Positions 9,389 to 18,533 of a stretch of 42,106 nucleotides of DNA are shown here, piece after piece. The stretch spans positions 1-42,106 of the forward strand of contig VDMG01000290.1 in the NCBI GenBank assembly GCA_006514895.1. The letters run 5' to 3'. The notes below the pieces were generated by a model. The model was not told the DNA's origin and searched no databases. It saw nothing but the letters and a program-made list of their open reading frames with translations. The stretch comes from Beijerinckiaceae bacterium (GTDB lineage Bacteria > Pseudomonadota > Alphaproteobacteria > Rhizobiales > Beijerinckiaceae). Within the stretch, counting starts at the first letter, position 1, and every line of letters begins with the position of its first letter. The position numbers were made by a program, and so were the translations under genes.

Positions 9389-10447
9389 TCATGCCTTGCC
9401 GTGATGCGCGGCCTCGGCATTGGCGTCGAGGGGCCAGCGTGGTCTTGCCGCAAAGGTCATGTCGTCGACGAGCCCGAGCGAGAGCCGCTCGATACCCGCC
9501 CAAGCGATCATGGCGCCATTATCGGTGCAAAGACTTGCTGGCGGCAGGACAAGCCGCAACCCGGCCTCGCCGCAAAACCGCATCAATGCTCGGCGAATGG
9601 CGCCATTGGCGGCAACCCCGCCAGCGACCACCAAGGCATTGGGATGGCCGACGGTTTCGCGGAAAAGACGCAGGCCCGCGCGGCAGCGGTCGATGATTGT
9701 ATCGACCACCGCGGCTTGGAAAGAGGCGCAGACATCGGCCACATCAGTGGCGCTCAAAGGCCCCGCGCGCTCGACTTCCAGCCGGACGGCGGTTTTTAAA
9801 CCGGAAAAGGAAAAGTCCGGTTTCGGCCGGCCAAGCATCGGGCGCGGCAAATCGAAACGCGCGGCGTTGCCCTCCGTCGCCAAGGCTTCGACCCGAGGTC
9901 CGCCGGGATAGGGAAGGCCTAGCATTTTGCCGATCTTGTCGAAAGCTTCGCCGGCTGCGTCGTCCACGGTCGAACCGAGCCGGAGATAGTCCCCGACCCC
10001 CTTCACCGCGACCAATTGGGTGTGACCGCCGGAGATCAACAGAAGCAAATAGGGAAACGCGAGTTCACCGGTCAGGCGCGCCGTCAGGGCATGTCCTTCG
10101 AGATGGTTTATTGCCAAGAACGGCTTGCGGCTCGCCAAGGCCAAGGCTTTCGCCGTGGTCAGCCCCACGATGACGCCGCCGATGAGACCTGGCCCCGCCG
10201 CCGCGGCGATTCCATCGAGTTCCGCTAGTTCCAGCCCGGAACGGTCAAGCGCGAGCTGCACGAGCCGGTCGATTATTTCGATATGGGCCCGCGCAGCGAT
10301 CTCCGGCACCACCCCGCCGAAAGCCGCGTGCTCGGCGATCTGGCTCATGATCTCGTTCGATAGGATTTCGCCGGAGCCGCCTGGCTGCAATTGGACGACG
10401 GCGGCGGCGGTTTCGTCGCAAGTGGTTTCAATACCGAGAACGCGCAT
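9389..10447 (-). CDS. tsaD: tRNA N6-adenosine threonylcarbamoyltransferase TsaD
   Basis: Transfers the threonylcarbamoyl group to A37 of tRNAs that read ANN codons, working with TsaB/TsaE. Seen: start [18 protein letters not shown], the metal-binding His pair in HLEGH (His115, His119), ISGGHTQL nucleotide-binding loop, and the late [10 protein letters not shown] motif. 352 aa is normal. The start ATG (complement of 10445-10447) is fixed by the conserved first residues; a longer open frame upstream has no similarity. The start codon shares the four bases CATG with the only in-frame ATG upstream of divergent hemC. It converges with ruvA. Confidence 0.95.
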   Translation of the reverse strand: MRVLGIETTCDETAAAVVQLQPGGSGEILSNEIMSQIAEHAAFGGVVPEIAARAHIEIIDRLVQLALDRSGLELAELDGIAAAAGPGLIGGVIVGLTTAKALALASRKPFLAINHLEGHALTARLTGELAFPYLLLLISGGHTQLVAVKGVGDYLRLGSTVDDAAGEAFDKIGKMLGLPYPGGPRVEALATEGNAARFDLPRPMLGRPKPDFSFSGLKTAVRLEVERAGPLSATDVADVCASFQAAVVDTIIDRCRAGLRLFRETVGHPNALVVAGGVAANGAIRRALMRFCGEAGLRLVLPPASLCTDNGAMIAWAGIERLSLGLVDDMTFAARPRWPLDANAEAAHHGKA

Positions 10448-11489
10448 GGTAATTCCTCTGGGCGGATTCCAATATTTGGCATCCGCCGCTAGCCGCACTA
10501 CTTTTCAACCTATAGAACTATCCAAACCAATAGGAAATGCGCCAATTCCGTCCACTTCGCGATCGGGCAAAGCCTTCCCCTTCAGACTTGGGACGCGTGG
10601 CAGCCCCTTGGCGCTCGCCCAGACGCGCGAACTCATGGATCGCCTCCTAGAAGCACATGGCTTCGGCGCGGGCGCAATCGAGATCACCGCCATAAAAACC
10701 AGCGGTGACATGATTCTTAACGTGCCGTTGAGCGAAGCCGGCGGCAAGGGGCTTTTCACCAAGGAGCTCGACCTTGCCTTGCAGCAAGGCGATATCGCAA
10801 TCGCGGTGCATTCGGCGAAGGATTTGCCAACATTCTTGCCGGCGGGAATAGAAATCGCCGGCTATCTCCCGCGCGAGGACGTGCGCGACGCGTGGATTTC
10901 TCCGCACGCGGCCCATCCGCTCGAGCTTCCCATGGGCAGTATTGTCGGGACCGCTTCGCTGCGCCGGGGCGCAATGCTCAAGCGGCTGCGGCCGGACCTG
11001 AAAATCAGCCTATTGCGCGGCAATGTCGAGACACGCCTCGCCAAGGTCGCCAAGGGCGAAGCCGACGCCACTTTGCTCGCGCTTGCCGGTCTGAAGCGCC
11101 TCGGGCTCGAAGCCAGCGCCACGAGCGTTCTGGACGTGGGGGACTTTGTTCCGGCGGCTGGCCAGGGCGCGATCGCCATTACCATGCGGACTGGCGACGA
11201 AGTTGCGCGGGCACTCCTCGCGCCGGTTCTCGATGCGCGGACAGCCGTCGCCCTCGCGGCGGAGCGCGCCTTTCTCGGTGTTCTCGATGGCTCCTGCAAG
11301 ACGCCGATCGGCGCATACGCATGCGTCGAAGCTGGCAACGTCGCATTTCGCGCCATCGTGCTAAAACCCGATGGCTCGCAGTTTTTCGAGACAGTGGCGT
11401 CTGGGCCATCGAGCGATGCGGCATTGCTCGGAGATGCGGCGGGACAAGATCTCGCGGCGCAAATTCCCGCCGGTTTTTTCGATCCGTAA
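10446..11489 (+). CDS. hemC: Porphobilinogen deaminase (hydroxymethylbilane synthase)
   Basis: Joins four porphobilinogens into hydroxymethylbilane for heme, siroheme and corrin synthesis. Seen: [15 protein letters not shown] at the start of domain 1, cofactor-region residues [21 protein letters not shown], and the dipyrromethane-binding Cys284 in [13 protein letters not shown]. The start is uncertain: family members begin about 10-15 residues before RLGTRGS. The only in-frame ATG is at 10446, giving a 347-aa protein with roughly 33 extra residues; a TTG at 10476, or an ATT at 10545 with AGGA nine bases upstream, would be closer to the usual 310-315 aa. It is divergent from tsaD with no gap if the ATG is used. 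Confidence 0.9.
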   Translation: MVIPLGGFQYLASAASRTTFQPIELSKPIGNAPIPSTSRSGKAFPFRLGTRGSPLALAQTRELMDRLLEAHGFGAGAIEITAIKTSGDMILNVPLSEAGGKGLFTKELDLALQQGDIAIAVHSAKDLPTFLPAGIEIAGYLPREDVRDAWISPHAAHPLELPMGSIVGTASLRRGAMLKRLRPDLKISLLRGNVETRLAKVAKGEADATLLALAGLKRLGLEASATSVLDVGDFVPAAGQGAIAITMRTGDEVARALLAPVLDARTAVALAAERAFLGVLDGSCKTPIGAYACVEAGNVAFRAIVLKPDGSQFFETVASGPSSDAALLGDAAGQDLAAQIPAGFFDP

Positions 11490-11620
11490 CGTGAGGACAT
11501 CACTTTCCTAAATCTCGCCCGCTCATGCCATATGGCGAATGCGCCAAACTTTGCGCCTTCCCGCTATTTGGCCTACGATGGCGCTAATGATAGCCGGAAT
11601 GGCAGGAAGGAAACGCCCGC

Positions 11621-13579
11621 ATGACAGGTTCACCTATGAAGGCCGCGGTGGCCGGGCCGCGCTCCGTCGCATTGATCGGCCCCTATGGAAGCGGCAAGTC
11701 GACACTCTTCGACGCTCTAATGGCCGAGGCGGGGACGCCCGTGAAACGGCCAAGCGACATTCGCAAGCGCGTCGTCAGCACTGAGGTGAGGCTTGGGCAT
11801 TGTTCCTTTCTGGGCGACCGCTGGTCGATCTTGGATTGTCCGGGTTCGGTTGAATTCGCCTATGAGACGGAAGGAGCGCTCGCGGCGATCGATCTCGCCA
11901 TTGTCGTCTGCGAGCCAATGGCGGGCCGCGCTTCCAGCGTGGCGCTCCTGCTGAAGGCGCTTGAGGATTCTCGGCTTCCCCACCTGATCTATGTCAATAA
12001 GATCGATACGCTGACCGGCTCTCTCGACGACACGCTTGCGGCGCTCCAGTCCTATTCCAAATATCCTCTGGCGCCACGGCAATTGCCGATCCGCGAGAAT
12101 GATGTGGTGGCTGGCTATATCGACGTCGTGAGCAAACGCGCCTACCGTTACGGCACGAACCAAGCCGCTGAGCGTATCGAAATTCCCGCGCAACTGCGTG
12201 ATCCCGAGAAGCAGGCGCTCGACGGACTGGCCGAGGTGCTGGCCGACCAGGACGATGCTCTGTTGGAAAAATTGATCGAGGAAGTGGAGCCGACGGCGGC
12301 GGAGCTTTATCAGCATTTGCACAAGGATCAAGCGAGCGGCACGATCGTCGAAGTATTCTTTGGATCGGCCGCCCGGGGGCAAGGCATTTTTCCCCTCTGG
12401 AAGGCCATGCGGCACGACGTGCCGGATGCCGCCGAAACGGCGGAGCACCGCGGCATCGCTGCCAACGCAGAGCCGCTGGTTCAAATATTCAAGACGCTTC
12501 AAGCAGGCAAGCTTTCCTATGGCCGCATTTGGCGCGGTGTCCTGCGCGACAGCGCCACCTTCGATGGGGTGCGTGTCGGCGGCATTCACCGCTTCCCCGG
12601 CGGCGAATCCGTCCGGGTGCCGGAGGCCGGCGCGGGGGAGCTGGTCGCGCTCGGGCGGCTCGACGGAGTCGCGACGGGGACGGTCCTTGGAAACGCCGGC
12701 GCGGCAGCGTCCCTGCCCTATCCCGCCCCGCCACCGCCGGTCTATGCGCTTGCGATCATGGCAAAAGACCACAAGGACGATGTCAAGCTTTCAGGCGCCT
12801 TGCACAAACTCGTTTTGGAAGACCCAGCCCTTAGCGTCGAGCACAATATCGAAACCGGTGAGACGCTCCTGAAGGGGCAAGGCGAGATTCATCTCAATAC
12901 GGCCATTGAACGCCTCGCCACCACCTACAACCTCCTGATCACGACGGCCTCGCCGAAAATCGCGTTCAAGGAAACGATCAGGCGCAAAGTTTCCCAGCAC
13001 TCAAGGCTCAAACGCCAAACTGGCGGGCATGGCCAATTCGCCGACATCAAGCTCGAGATTGAGCCGCGCGGCCGCGGCGAGGGCTTTTTGTTCATCGATA
13101 AGATCGTCGGCGGCGCGGTGCCAAGGCAATATATACCGGCGGTCGGCGAAGCCGCCGAGGAAGCAATGCAAAAAGGACCGTTCGGCTATCCCGTCGTCGA
13201 CGTCGCGGTGACCTTGGTCGATGGCATGTTCCATGCCGTCGACAGCTCCGACATGGCTTTTCGAACCGCGACCCGCTTAGGGATTACCGAGGGTCTCGCC
13301 AAGGCCGACCCGGTGCTGTTAGAGCCGATCGAACATGTCACGGCGAGCGTGCCGAATAGTTTCACCGCCGCGGCGCAACGCTTGCTGTCAGGCCGCCGGG
13401 GTCAGATCCTGGGCTATGCCGAGCGGCCCGGCTGGCCCGGCTGGGACAATGTCGAGGCGCTCGTACCGGCGGCGGAACTGCATGATTTCATCATCGAGCT
13501 GCGGTCGGACACCATGGGGCTTGGCCACTATCGCCACCATTTCGACCATCTCGCGGAAGCCCGCGGCATGACGCCTTAG
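11621..13579 (+). CDS. EF-G-like translational GTPase paralogue
   Basis: Five-domain EF-G-type protein of 652 aa, shorter than canonical FusA (about 690-700). Seen: G domain with P-loop GPYGSGKST (20-28), switch II DCPGSVEF (72-79) and NKID (126-129), then domain II near 290-370, and domains III-V including RQTGGHGQFADIKLEIEP and the C-terminal FIIELRSDTMGLGHY. Canonical EF-G has AHIDAGKTT and DTPGHVDF; here the catalytic switch II His is Ser76 and the P-loop is divergent. It is therefore a specialised paralogue, not the housekeeping factor, with a role I cannot assign. AGGAAGGA (11603-11610) supports the ATG at 11621. It stands alone between hemC and an intergenic repeat region. Confidence 0.88.
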   Translation: MTGSPMKAAVAGPRSVALIGPYGSGKSTLFDALMAEAGTPVKRPSDIRKRVVSTEVRLGHCSFLGDRWSILDCPGSVEFAYETEGALAAIDLAIVVCEPMAGRASSVALLLKALEDSRLPHLIYVNKIDTLTGSLDDTLAALQSYSKYPLAPRQLPIRENDVVAGYIDVVSKRAYRYGTNQAAERIEIPAQLRDPEKQALDGLAEVLADQDDALLEKLIEEVEPTAAELYQHLHKDQASGTIVEVFFGSAARGQGIFPLWKAMRHDVPDAAETAEHRGIAANAEPLVQIFKTLQAGKLSYGRIWRGVLRDSATFDGVRVGGIHRFPGGESVRVPEAGAGELVALGRLDGVATGTVLGNAGAAASLPYPAPPPPVYALAIMAKDHKDDVKLSGALHKLVLEDPALSVEHNIETGETLLKGQGEIHLNTAIERLATTYNLLITTASPKIAFKETIRRKVSQHSRLKRQTGGHGQFADIKLEIEPRGRGEGFLFIDKIVGGAVPRQYIPAVGEAAEEAMQKGPFGYPVVDVAVTLVDGMFHAVDSSDMAFRTATRLGITEGLAKADPVLLEPIEHVTASVPNSFTAAAQRLLSGRRGQILGYAERPGWPGWDNVEALVPAAELHDFIIELRSDTMGLGHYRHHFDHLAEARGMTP

Positions 13580-13690
13580 AGCAAGTCCCGAAAAAATTGC
13601 TCAACGTTTTCGATAAGGACCTGTCCAACTCTTTGAATTTGAGCGATTCCTTTTCGATCATGTGTTTCCAGTGCGGGGCAAGCGCCAAGC
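13579..13690. repeat. Degenerate Rhizobiales-type palindromic repeat
   Basis: Directly after the EF-G-like stop, GAGCAA (13579-13584) pairs with TTGCTC (13597-13602) and CGAAAA pairs with TTTTCG around 13589-13612. The stretch ending near TTTTCGATCATG resembles the widespread rhizobial palindromic intergenic repeats, but it is decayed. It could also act as a weak terminator for the upstream gene. Family assignment is from memory of the pattern, not a search. Confidence 0.35.
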
Positions 13691-13835
13691 TGGTACGTCT
13701 GGTACCGGATCCACCGGATTTCGCGCCGCCGTGCCGCGCAACCGAGGGCGCGGCGCGAGCGCGGCGCGATCTTCCGCGCATTCCCACCAGTTTCAGACCG
13801 CCGGGATGTCTAGGGCTTTGTATAATTTGTCCCCG

Positions 13836-13879
13836 CAATCGGACAAAAATGTTTCACTTGAAACAATTTTGTCCGATTG
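13836..13879. promoter_or_regulatory. parS: parS-like ParB-binding site in a long perfect hairpin
   Basis: Bases 13850-13865 read TGTTTCACTTGAAACA, 15 of 16 positions of the ParB centromere consensus TGTTTCACGTGAAACA (one centre base differs). The match is embedded in a larger dyad: 20-base arms 13836-13855 and 13860-13879 around a 4-base loop, with a single mismatch. A further TTTGTCC lies at 13826-13832, complementary to GGACAAA in the left arm. It lies about 6 kb from dnaA, a normal distance for chromosomal parS. Alternatives are a repeat element or an RNA hairpin in the rluD leader. Confidence 0.55.
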
Positions 13880-13945
13880 AGCGGGAAAATCGACAAAGTG
13901 GGCTTTGATCATAGGCTGGATTTGAGAAACCGAACAAGCGTGAGC

Positions 13946-14944
13946 ATGAGTTGCGAAGACAACCTTTGCTTTGCCTATCGCGTTGCGCCGGAGCATGGCG
14001 GCGAGAGGCTCGACCGTTTTCTCGCGGCGGCGGCTGCTGGGAAGAATTTGTCGCGTACGAGAATCAAAAGCTTGATCGAAGCGGGCCACGCGTCAATCGA
14101 CGGCGCGCCGGTAAAAGACCCGAGTCTTCTGCTTCGCGCCGGCCAAACCGCCAGCTTGCACCTGCCCCTTCCCGCCGATCCCGTGCCTTCCGGAGAAAAT
14201 ATTCCGCTCAAAATCGTCTTCGAGGACGAACATCTGCTCGTCATCGACAAACCGGCGGGGCTCGTGGTGCATCCAGCGGCCGGGCATGAAACAGGAACGC
14301 TCGTCAATGCGCTGATCGCCCATTGCGGCGCCAGCCTCTCAGGGATAGGTGGCGTGCGGCGGCCCGGAATCGTGCACCGTCTCGACAAGGATACTTCGGG
14401 GCTATTGATCGCGGCGAAGACGGACGCGGCGCACCAGGGAATGGCCGAACTCTTCGCCGATCACGGCAAAACCTTGCCGCTCATTCGTGAGTATCTGGCT
14501 TTCGTTTGGGGCATTCCGGCGCGGCCTTCCGGCACGATCGACGCGCCGCTCGCCCGTCATGCCACGAGCCGCGAAAAGATCGCGGTCGTGCCACCCGGGC
14601 GTGGCCGCCGCGCGGTGACCCATTGGCGGCTTATCGAAAGCTTTGCTGGAGAAGCGAGCTTCGTTTCCTGCAGGCTGGAGACAGGGCGAACCCATCAAAT
14701 CCGCGTTCATATGGCGCATGCGGGTCATCCAATTCTTGGCGACCCAGTCTATGCGGCAGGCTTCAAGAGCAAGACCGCGCGGCTTCGTGCGGCTGCGAAG
14801 GTCGGCCTCGACTCTCTTACCCGGCAAGCCTTGCACGCGGCGGTGTTGGGGTTCCCGCACCCAGTAACCGGTGTCCAAATGCGTTTCGAAAGTCCTCTGC
14901 CGCTAGACTTGCGAAGGCTGCTAGAGGCGCTTGCCGGCGGCTAA
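13946..14944 (+). CDS. rluD: RluA-family 23S rRNA pseudouridine synthase (RluD-like)
   Basis: Isomerises uridines in 23S rRNA; RluD modifies helix 69. Seen: N-terminal S4 domain (about 18-75), then the catalytic domain with HRLDKDTSGL holding catalytic Asp147, the KPAGLVVHPAAGHETGTLVNAL stretch typical of RluD (first part about 102-115), RRAVTHW and the RTHQIRVHMAHAGHPILGD motif. 332 aa is normal. The ATG at 13946 starts just before the S4 domain; a GTG two codons earlier and an ATG at 13877 inside the hairpin are less likely. Downstream is an intergenic palindromic repeat. RluD versus another RluA paralogue cannot be settled from sequence alone. Confidence 0.88.
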   Translation: MSCEDNLCFAYRVAPEHGGERLDRFLAAAAAGKNLSRTRIKSLIEAGHASIDGAPVKDPSLLLRAGQTASLHLPLPADPVPSGENIPLKIVFEDEHLLVIDKPAGLVVHPAAGHETGTLVNALIAHCGASLSGIGGVRRPGIVHRLDKDTSGLLIAAKTDAAHQGMAELFADHGKTLPLIREYLAFVWGIPARPSGTIDAPLARHATSREKIAVVPPGRGRRAVTHWRLIESFAGEASFVSCRLETGRTHQIRVHMAHAGHPILGDPVYAAGFKSKTARLRAAAKVGLDSLTRQALHAAVLGFPHPVTGVQMRFESPLPLDLRRLLEALAGG

Positions 14945-14982
14945 CGCGCGAACCCACGGCCAACACATTTAATCCTCCGCCC

Positions 14983-15103
14983 CTAGGGCATGATGATTTT
15001 GGATTGAACCAATCCAAAATCATGAACGTGATCGATTCCAAAAGTTGAGAGCGGGATGCGGGCGGAAAACCGGATTCCACTTCTCCTCACTCTAGGGCAT
15101 GAT
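14983..15103. repeat. Palindromic intergenic repeat flanked by 12-bp direct repeats
   Basis: CTAGGGCATGAT occurs at 14983-14994 and again at 15092-15103, 109 bases apart. Inside, 14993-15006 and 15010-15023 form a perfect 14-bp stem with a 3-base loop. The sequence between (GATCGATTCCAAAAG, then GCGGAAAACCGGATTCCACTT) resembles the dispersed repeat common in Rhizobiales genomes. No gene is visible in 14945-15228. The family link is recognised by eye. Confidence 0.6.
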
Positions 15104-15228
15104 CAATAGATCACGCAACAAACAAAGAGCATGCGTGCTTCAACTTGAAACGCTCATGGTCGAAGCGCTTTGCGCTTTGCGCCGCCGAAAGCACATCACT
15201 CTGGCCATCGCCCGGCGCGGCTTTTTTT

Positions 15229-16638
15229 TCAACCTAAGGCTTTCACGATGCCGTCGACCATTTTCTTGGCGTCGCCGAAAAGCATCGTCGTATTGTTTCT
15301 AAAAAACAATTCGTTTTCGACGCCGGCGTAGCCAGAGCCCAGTCCGCGTTTGACGAAGAGCACATCCTTGGCGTACTCCACATCGAGGATTGGCATGCCA
15401 TAGATTGGCGACGACGAATCGGTTTTCGCGGCGGGGTTTGTCACGTCGTTGGCGCCGATGACGAAAGCGACATCGGCGCCAGGAAATTCCGGATTGATAT
15501 CTTCGAGCTCGAAGACCTCGTCATAAGGCACATTGGCTTCGGCGAGCAGAACATTCATGTGCCCCGGCATGCGTCCAGCGACCGGATGGATCGCGTATTT
15601 GACGTCGATGCCTTTGCTTTTCAGGATGTCAGCCATTTCCCGCAAGGCATGCTGCGCCTGGGCAACCGCCATCCCATAGCCTGGAACGACTATTACTCTC
15701 TTCGCGGCGAGCAAGATTTTGGCGGCATCCTCCGCCGAACCTTGCTTCACTGGCGGCCGCTCCACGTCGCCCTCACCAGCAGCGGGCGCCGCAACTTCGC
15801 CGCCAAAACCGCCGAGGATCACCGAGATGAAGGAGCGGTTCATCCCCTTGCACATGACGTAGGAAAGAATAGCGCCGGACGAACCGACGAGAGCGCCGGT
15901 GATGATCAAGGCCAGATTGGAGAGGGTGAACCCGACGGCCGCCGCGGCCCATCCCGAATAGGAATTGAGCATCGAAATCACGACCGGCATGTCGGCGCCG
16001 CCAATCGGTACAATGAGCAGAACGCCAAGCGCGAAGGATACGAGCACAATCAGCCAAAAGACAAAATGGGCTTCGGTTGCTATGAACGCAAAGATGAAGA
16101 TCGCGAGCAATATGCCAAGCCCGATGTTGATCGCGTGCCGGTTCGGTAGGAGAATGGGGTTGCCGCTCATCCGCCCGTCGAGCTTGAGGAATGCGATCAC
16201 CGAGCCGGTGAATGTGATCGCGCCGATCGCGGCACCGAGTGACATTTCAAACAGCGTCGTGCTATGAATCGAATTAGGCAAGCCGAGACCGAAGCCTTGC
16301 GGCCCGTAGAGAGCGCTCGCCGCCACAAACACGGCCGCAAGGCCGACGAGAGCATGGAACAGAGCCACGAGCTGAGGCATCGCCGTCATCTGAATGGTGC
16401 GGGCCCGCCATACCCCAATACTGCCGCCGATCCCCATCGCGAGCAGGACCCACAGAAACGAGAAGAATCCCCATGGCAGTTGATAGAGGAGAGTTGTCGC
16501 TCCCGCAATCGCCATGCCTATCACGCCGAAACGGTTGCCCTGCCGAGCGGTTTCCGGAGAAGACAGGCCGCGCAGGGCGAGAATGAAAAGCACGCCAGAG
16601 GTAAGATAAAGAAGGGCTGCGATATTTCCGTTCAACAT
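15229..16638 (-). CDS. pntB: NAD(P) transhydrogenase subunit beta
   Basis: Carries most of the proton channel (domain II) and the NADP(H)-binding domain III of the inner-membrane transhydrogenase, which uses proton motive force to reduce NADP+ with NADH. Seen: about nine hydrophobic helices in the first 280 residues, then domain III with VIVVPGYGMAVAQAQH, HPVAGRMPGHMNVLLAEA, GANDVTNPAA and the C-terminal KRGLGSGYAGVEN loop. The ATG at 16638 gives 469 aa; it is four bases after the pntAB stop, so the two are translationally linked. It is the last gene of the minus-strand unit. Confidence 0.95.
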   Translation of the reverse strand: MLNGNIAALLYLTSGVLFILALRGLSSPETARQGNRFGVIGMAIAGATTLLYQLPWGFFSFLWVLLAMGIGGSIGVWRARTIQMTAMPQLVALFHALVGLAAVFVAASALYGPQGFGLGLPNSIHSTTLFEMSLGAAIGAITFTGSVIAFLKLDGRMSGNPILLPNRHAINIGLGILLAIFIFAFIATEAHFVFWLIVLVSFALGVLLIVPIGGADMPVVISMLNSYSGWAAAAVGFTLSNLALIITGALVGSSGAILSYVMCKGMNRSFISVILGGFGGEVAAPAAGEGDVERPPVKQGSAEDAAKILLAAKRVIVVPGYGMAVAQAQHALREMADILKSKGIDVKYAIHPVAGRMPGHMNVLLAEANVPYDEVFELEDINPEFPGADVAFVIGANDVTNPAAKTDSSSPIYGMPILDVEYAKDVLFVKRGLGSGYAGVENELFFRNNTTMLFGDAKKMVDGIVKALG

Positions 16639-16642
16639 CGGT

Positions 16643-17074
16643 TCAGCCCTTTTTCTTGAACATGGACAGCATGCGCTCTGTGACGAGGAAGCCACCGAAA
16701 ATATTGACCGAAGCCAGGGTAAGCGCGAGGAACCCAAAAAAGCGGGCGATGCTTGATCCCTCGCCCACGCTTTCATCAATGCCGGCCGCAAGTAGAGCGC
16801 CAACCACGATGACCGAGGAAATCGCGTTGGTGACCGACATCAGCGGGGTGTGCAGCGAAGGGGTTACAGCCCAGACGACGTAATAGCCAACGATCACGGC
16901 AAGCGCGAAAATCGCTAGCCGGAACATGAAAGGATCGATTGCCCCGCCGCTTGCCGCCGAGGCGCCGACCGCGATCTGGTCGGCTACGTTCTGGGCGGTA
17001 TCGGCGGCGTGCCGCGCCGCCTGTGCTGCACCCTGTATCTTTTCCAACAATTGTGGATCGATTTCGGTTGCCAT
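16643..17074 (-). CDS. pntAB: NAD(P) transhydrogenase subunit alpha part 2 (membrane)
   Basis: Small membrane subunit of the three-gene type known from Rhodospirillum rubrum, supplying helices of proton-channel domain II. Seen: 143 aa, a soluble Ala-rich N-terminus, then three or four hydrophobic segments (for example [16 protein letters not shown] and [15 protein letters not shown]) and [20 protein letters not shown] before a basic tail. It starts at 17074, 63 bases after the pntAA stop, and its stop is four bases from pntB. Confidence 0.94.
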   Translation of the reverse strand: MATEIDPQLLEKIQGAAQAARHAADTAQNVADQIAVGASAASGGAIDPFMFRLAIFALAVIVGYYVVWAVTPSLHTPLMSVTNAISSVIVVGALLAAGIDESVGEGSSIARFFGFLALTLASVNIFGGFLVTERMLSMFKKKG

Positions 17075-17137
17075 CTCATGCCCTCCTTTATTTTCTTGTC
17101 GATGGAGATCTCGGATCGTTGGCTTAGACTTTTGGAC

Positions 17138-18277
17138 TCAGCCGCCCGCTTGAAAGCTTGGATGCGCGAGGGCCCCACCCTTGGTGAGCAAGGTTGCCTT
17201 GACGAGTTCATCGTCCCATTTGATCGCGAGCGACTTGGTTTTTGGATCGATAAGTGTTTCGATGAATGCCAGTAGATTTTTCGCGTAGAGAGCTGAGGCG
17301 GTGGCGGGCAAGCGCCCGGCGATATTCACTGGGCCAAGGATCCTGACGCCGTTTTTTGAAACGACGGTCTCGCCGGGTTTCGCCAATTCGCAATTACCGC
17401 CACGTTCCACGGCGAGATCGACGATCACCGAGCCGGGACGCATCGATTCCACCATGGGCGCCGTGATAAGGAGCGGCGCCGTGCGGCCGGGAATAAGGGC
17501 GGTCGCGATGACGATGTCTTGAGAGGCGATGTGCGAAGAGATGAGCGCCGCCTGTTTCGCTTTATACTCCGCCGACATTTCCTTGGCGTAGCCCGCGGCC
17601 GTCTCGGCCTGCTTGAATTCCTCATCTTCGACCGCGACGAATTTGGCCCCCAGCGAAACGACTTGCTCCTTGGTTGCTGGCCGGACGTCGGTCGCGGTCA
17701 CGATGGCAGCAAGCTTGCGGGCGGTGGCGATCGCCTGCAGCCCCGCGACGCCGACGCCCATGATAAAGATTTTCGCGGGTTGAATCATACCCGCCGCCGT
17801 CATCATCATCGGAATGACCCGGCCGTATTCGGCGGCGGCATCGATGACGGCGCGATAGCCAGCGATATTGGCCTGGCTCGAAAGGACGTCCATCGTCTGC
17901 GCTCTTGTGATGCGCGGCATGAGTTCCATCGCGAAGGCGCAAACCCCCGCCGATGCCAAGGACTGCAAAGCATCGATATGCCCATAAGGATCCATCACCG
18001 CGATGATGGCGGCGCCTTGCTTGGCGCCCGCGATATCCGCGGCGCTCGGCCGCCGGACTCGCAGGACAATATCGGCGTCTTGAACAGCGGCCCCCGTGGT
18101 GGGCGCGATCGTGGCACCAGCCGCCGCGTAGTCTTGATCCGGAATGCCGGATCTAAGTCCAGCGCCAGTTTGTATCCTAACCTCCGCGCCGAGGCCAACA
18201 AGTTTCTTAACCGTCTCGGGCGTCGCGGCGACACGGCCCTCGACCGGATCGTTTTCGGCGGGAATGGCAATCAGCAT
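17138..18277 (-). CDS. pntAA: NAD(P) transhydrogenase subunit alpha part 1 (NAD-binding)
   Basis: Peripheral domain I that binds NAD(H). Seen: alanine dehydrogenase/PntA-like N-terminus MLIAIPAENDPVEGRVAATP, dinucleotide-binding fold near IMGVGVAGLQAIATARKL with acidic-strand end TATDVRP, and AERGGNCELAKPG-like motif (VERGGNCELAKPGE). 379 aa is the normal size of the split subunit. It begins 106 bases after the aa3 oxidase subunit IV gene on the same strand, so the five genes from the ABC1 protein to pntB may share a transcript. Confidence 0.94.
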   Translation of the reverse strand: MLIAIPAENDPVEGRVAATPETVKKLVGLGAEVRIQTGAGLRSGIPDQDYAAAGATIAPTTGAAVQDADIVLRVRRPSAADIAGAKQGAAIIAVMDPYGHIDALQSLASAGVCAFAMELMPRITRAQTMDVLSSQANIAGYRAVIDAAAEYGRVIPMMMTAAGMIQPAKIFIMGVGVAGLQAIATARKLAAIVTATDVRPATKEQVVSLGAKFVAVEDEEFKQAETAAGYAKEMSAEYKAKQAALISSHIASQDIVIATALIPGRTAPLLITAPMVESMRPGSVIVDLAVERGGNCELAKPGETVVSKNGVRILGPVNIAGRLPATASALYAKNLLAFIETLIDPKTKSLAIKWDDELVKATLLTKGGALAHPSFQAGG

Positions 18278-18383
18278 GAATGGCTCCGGGAATCCTTGAA
18301 GCTTTGACCCAGCCCGATGACCCAGCCCGATTTTTGTTCACCGGTCAAGCTGCGACCGGAAGCGCCGACGAAGCCGGCAATAG

Positions 18384-18533
18384 CTAGCCCAAGAAAAAAG
18401 CCAGCAAGGCGAGGAGGAGAGCCACGCCAGCCACAGTGTATTTTATGAGCTGGATAAACGTCTGGTAGGTTTTTTCATGTTCGCCGTAGTCCATCGCGGG
18501 ATGGCCCGCGGATTGAGCATGATTCTCAGCCAT
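18384..18533 (-). CDS. aa3-type cytochrome c oxidase subunit IV (small)
   Basis: 49-aa protein with a polar N-terminus (MAENHAQSAGHPAMDYGEHEKTY) and a single C-terminal membrane helix TVAGVALLLALLAFFLG. This matches the bacterial aa3 oxidase subunit IV family, a one-helix accessory of the terminal oxidase, in length, the DYxEHxxTY signature and position: alphaproteobacteria often carry it immediately upstream of pntAA. The ATG at 18533 is chosen because it begins the conserved part; an open frame of 15 further codons upstream has no similarity. Confidence 0.82.
   Translation of the reverse strand: MAENHAQSAGHPAMDYGEHEKTYQTFIQLIKYTVAGVALLLALLAFFLG

Noticed and set aside
13793-14089. 98-codon minus-strand open frame through the parS-like hairpin and rluD start
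   Set aside because: Opposes the conserved start of the pseudouridine synthase and crosses a palindrome, so it is explained by the symmetry.
15179-15228. GC-rich stem followed by eight T residues between rluD and pntB
   Set aside because: The best stem (6 bp at 15179-15184 and 15213-15218) has a 28-base loop, too weak to call as an rluD terminator.
17519-18307. 262-codon open frame antisense to pntAA
   Set aside because: Composition typical of a reverse-strand shadow (Arg/Gly/Asp-rich); pntAA itself is unmistakable.
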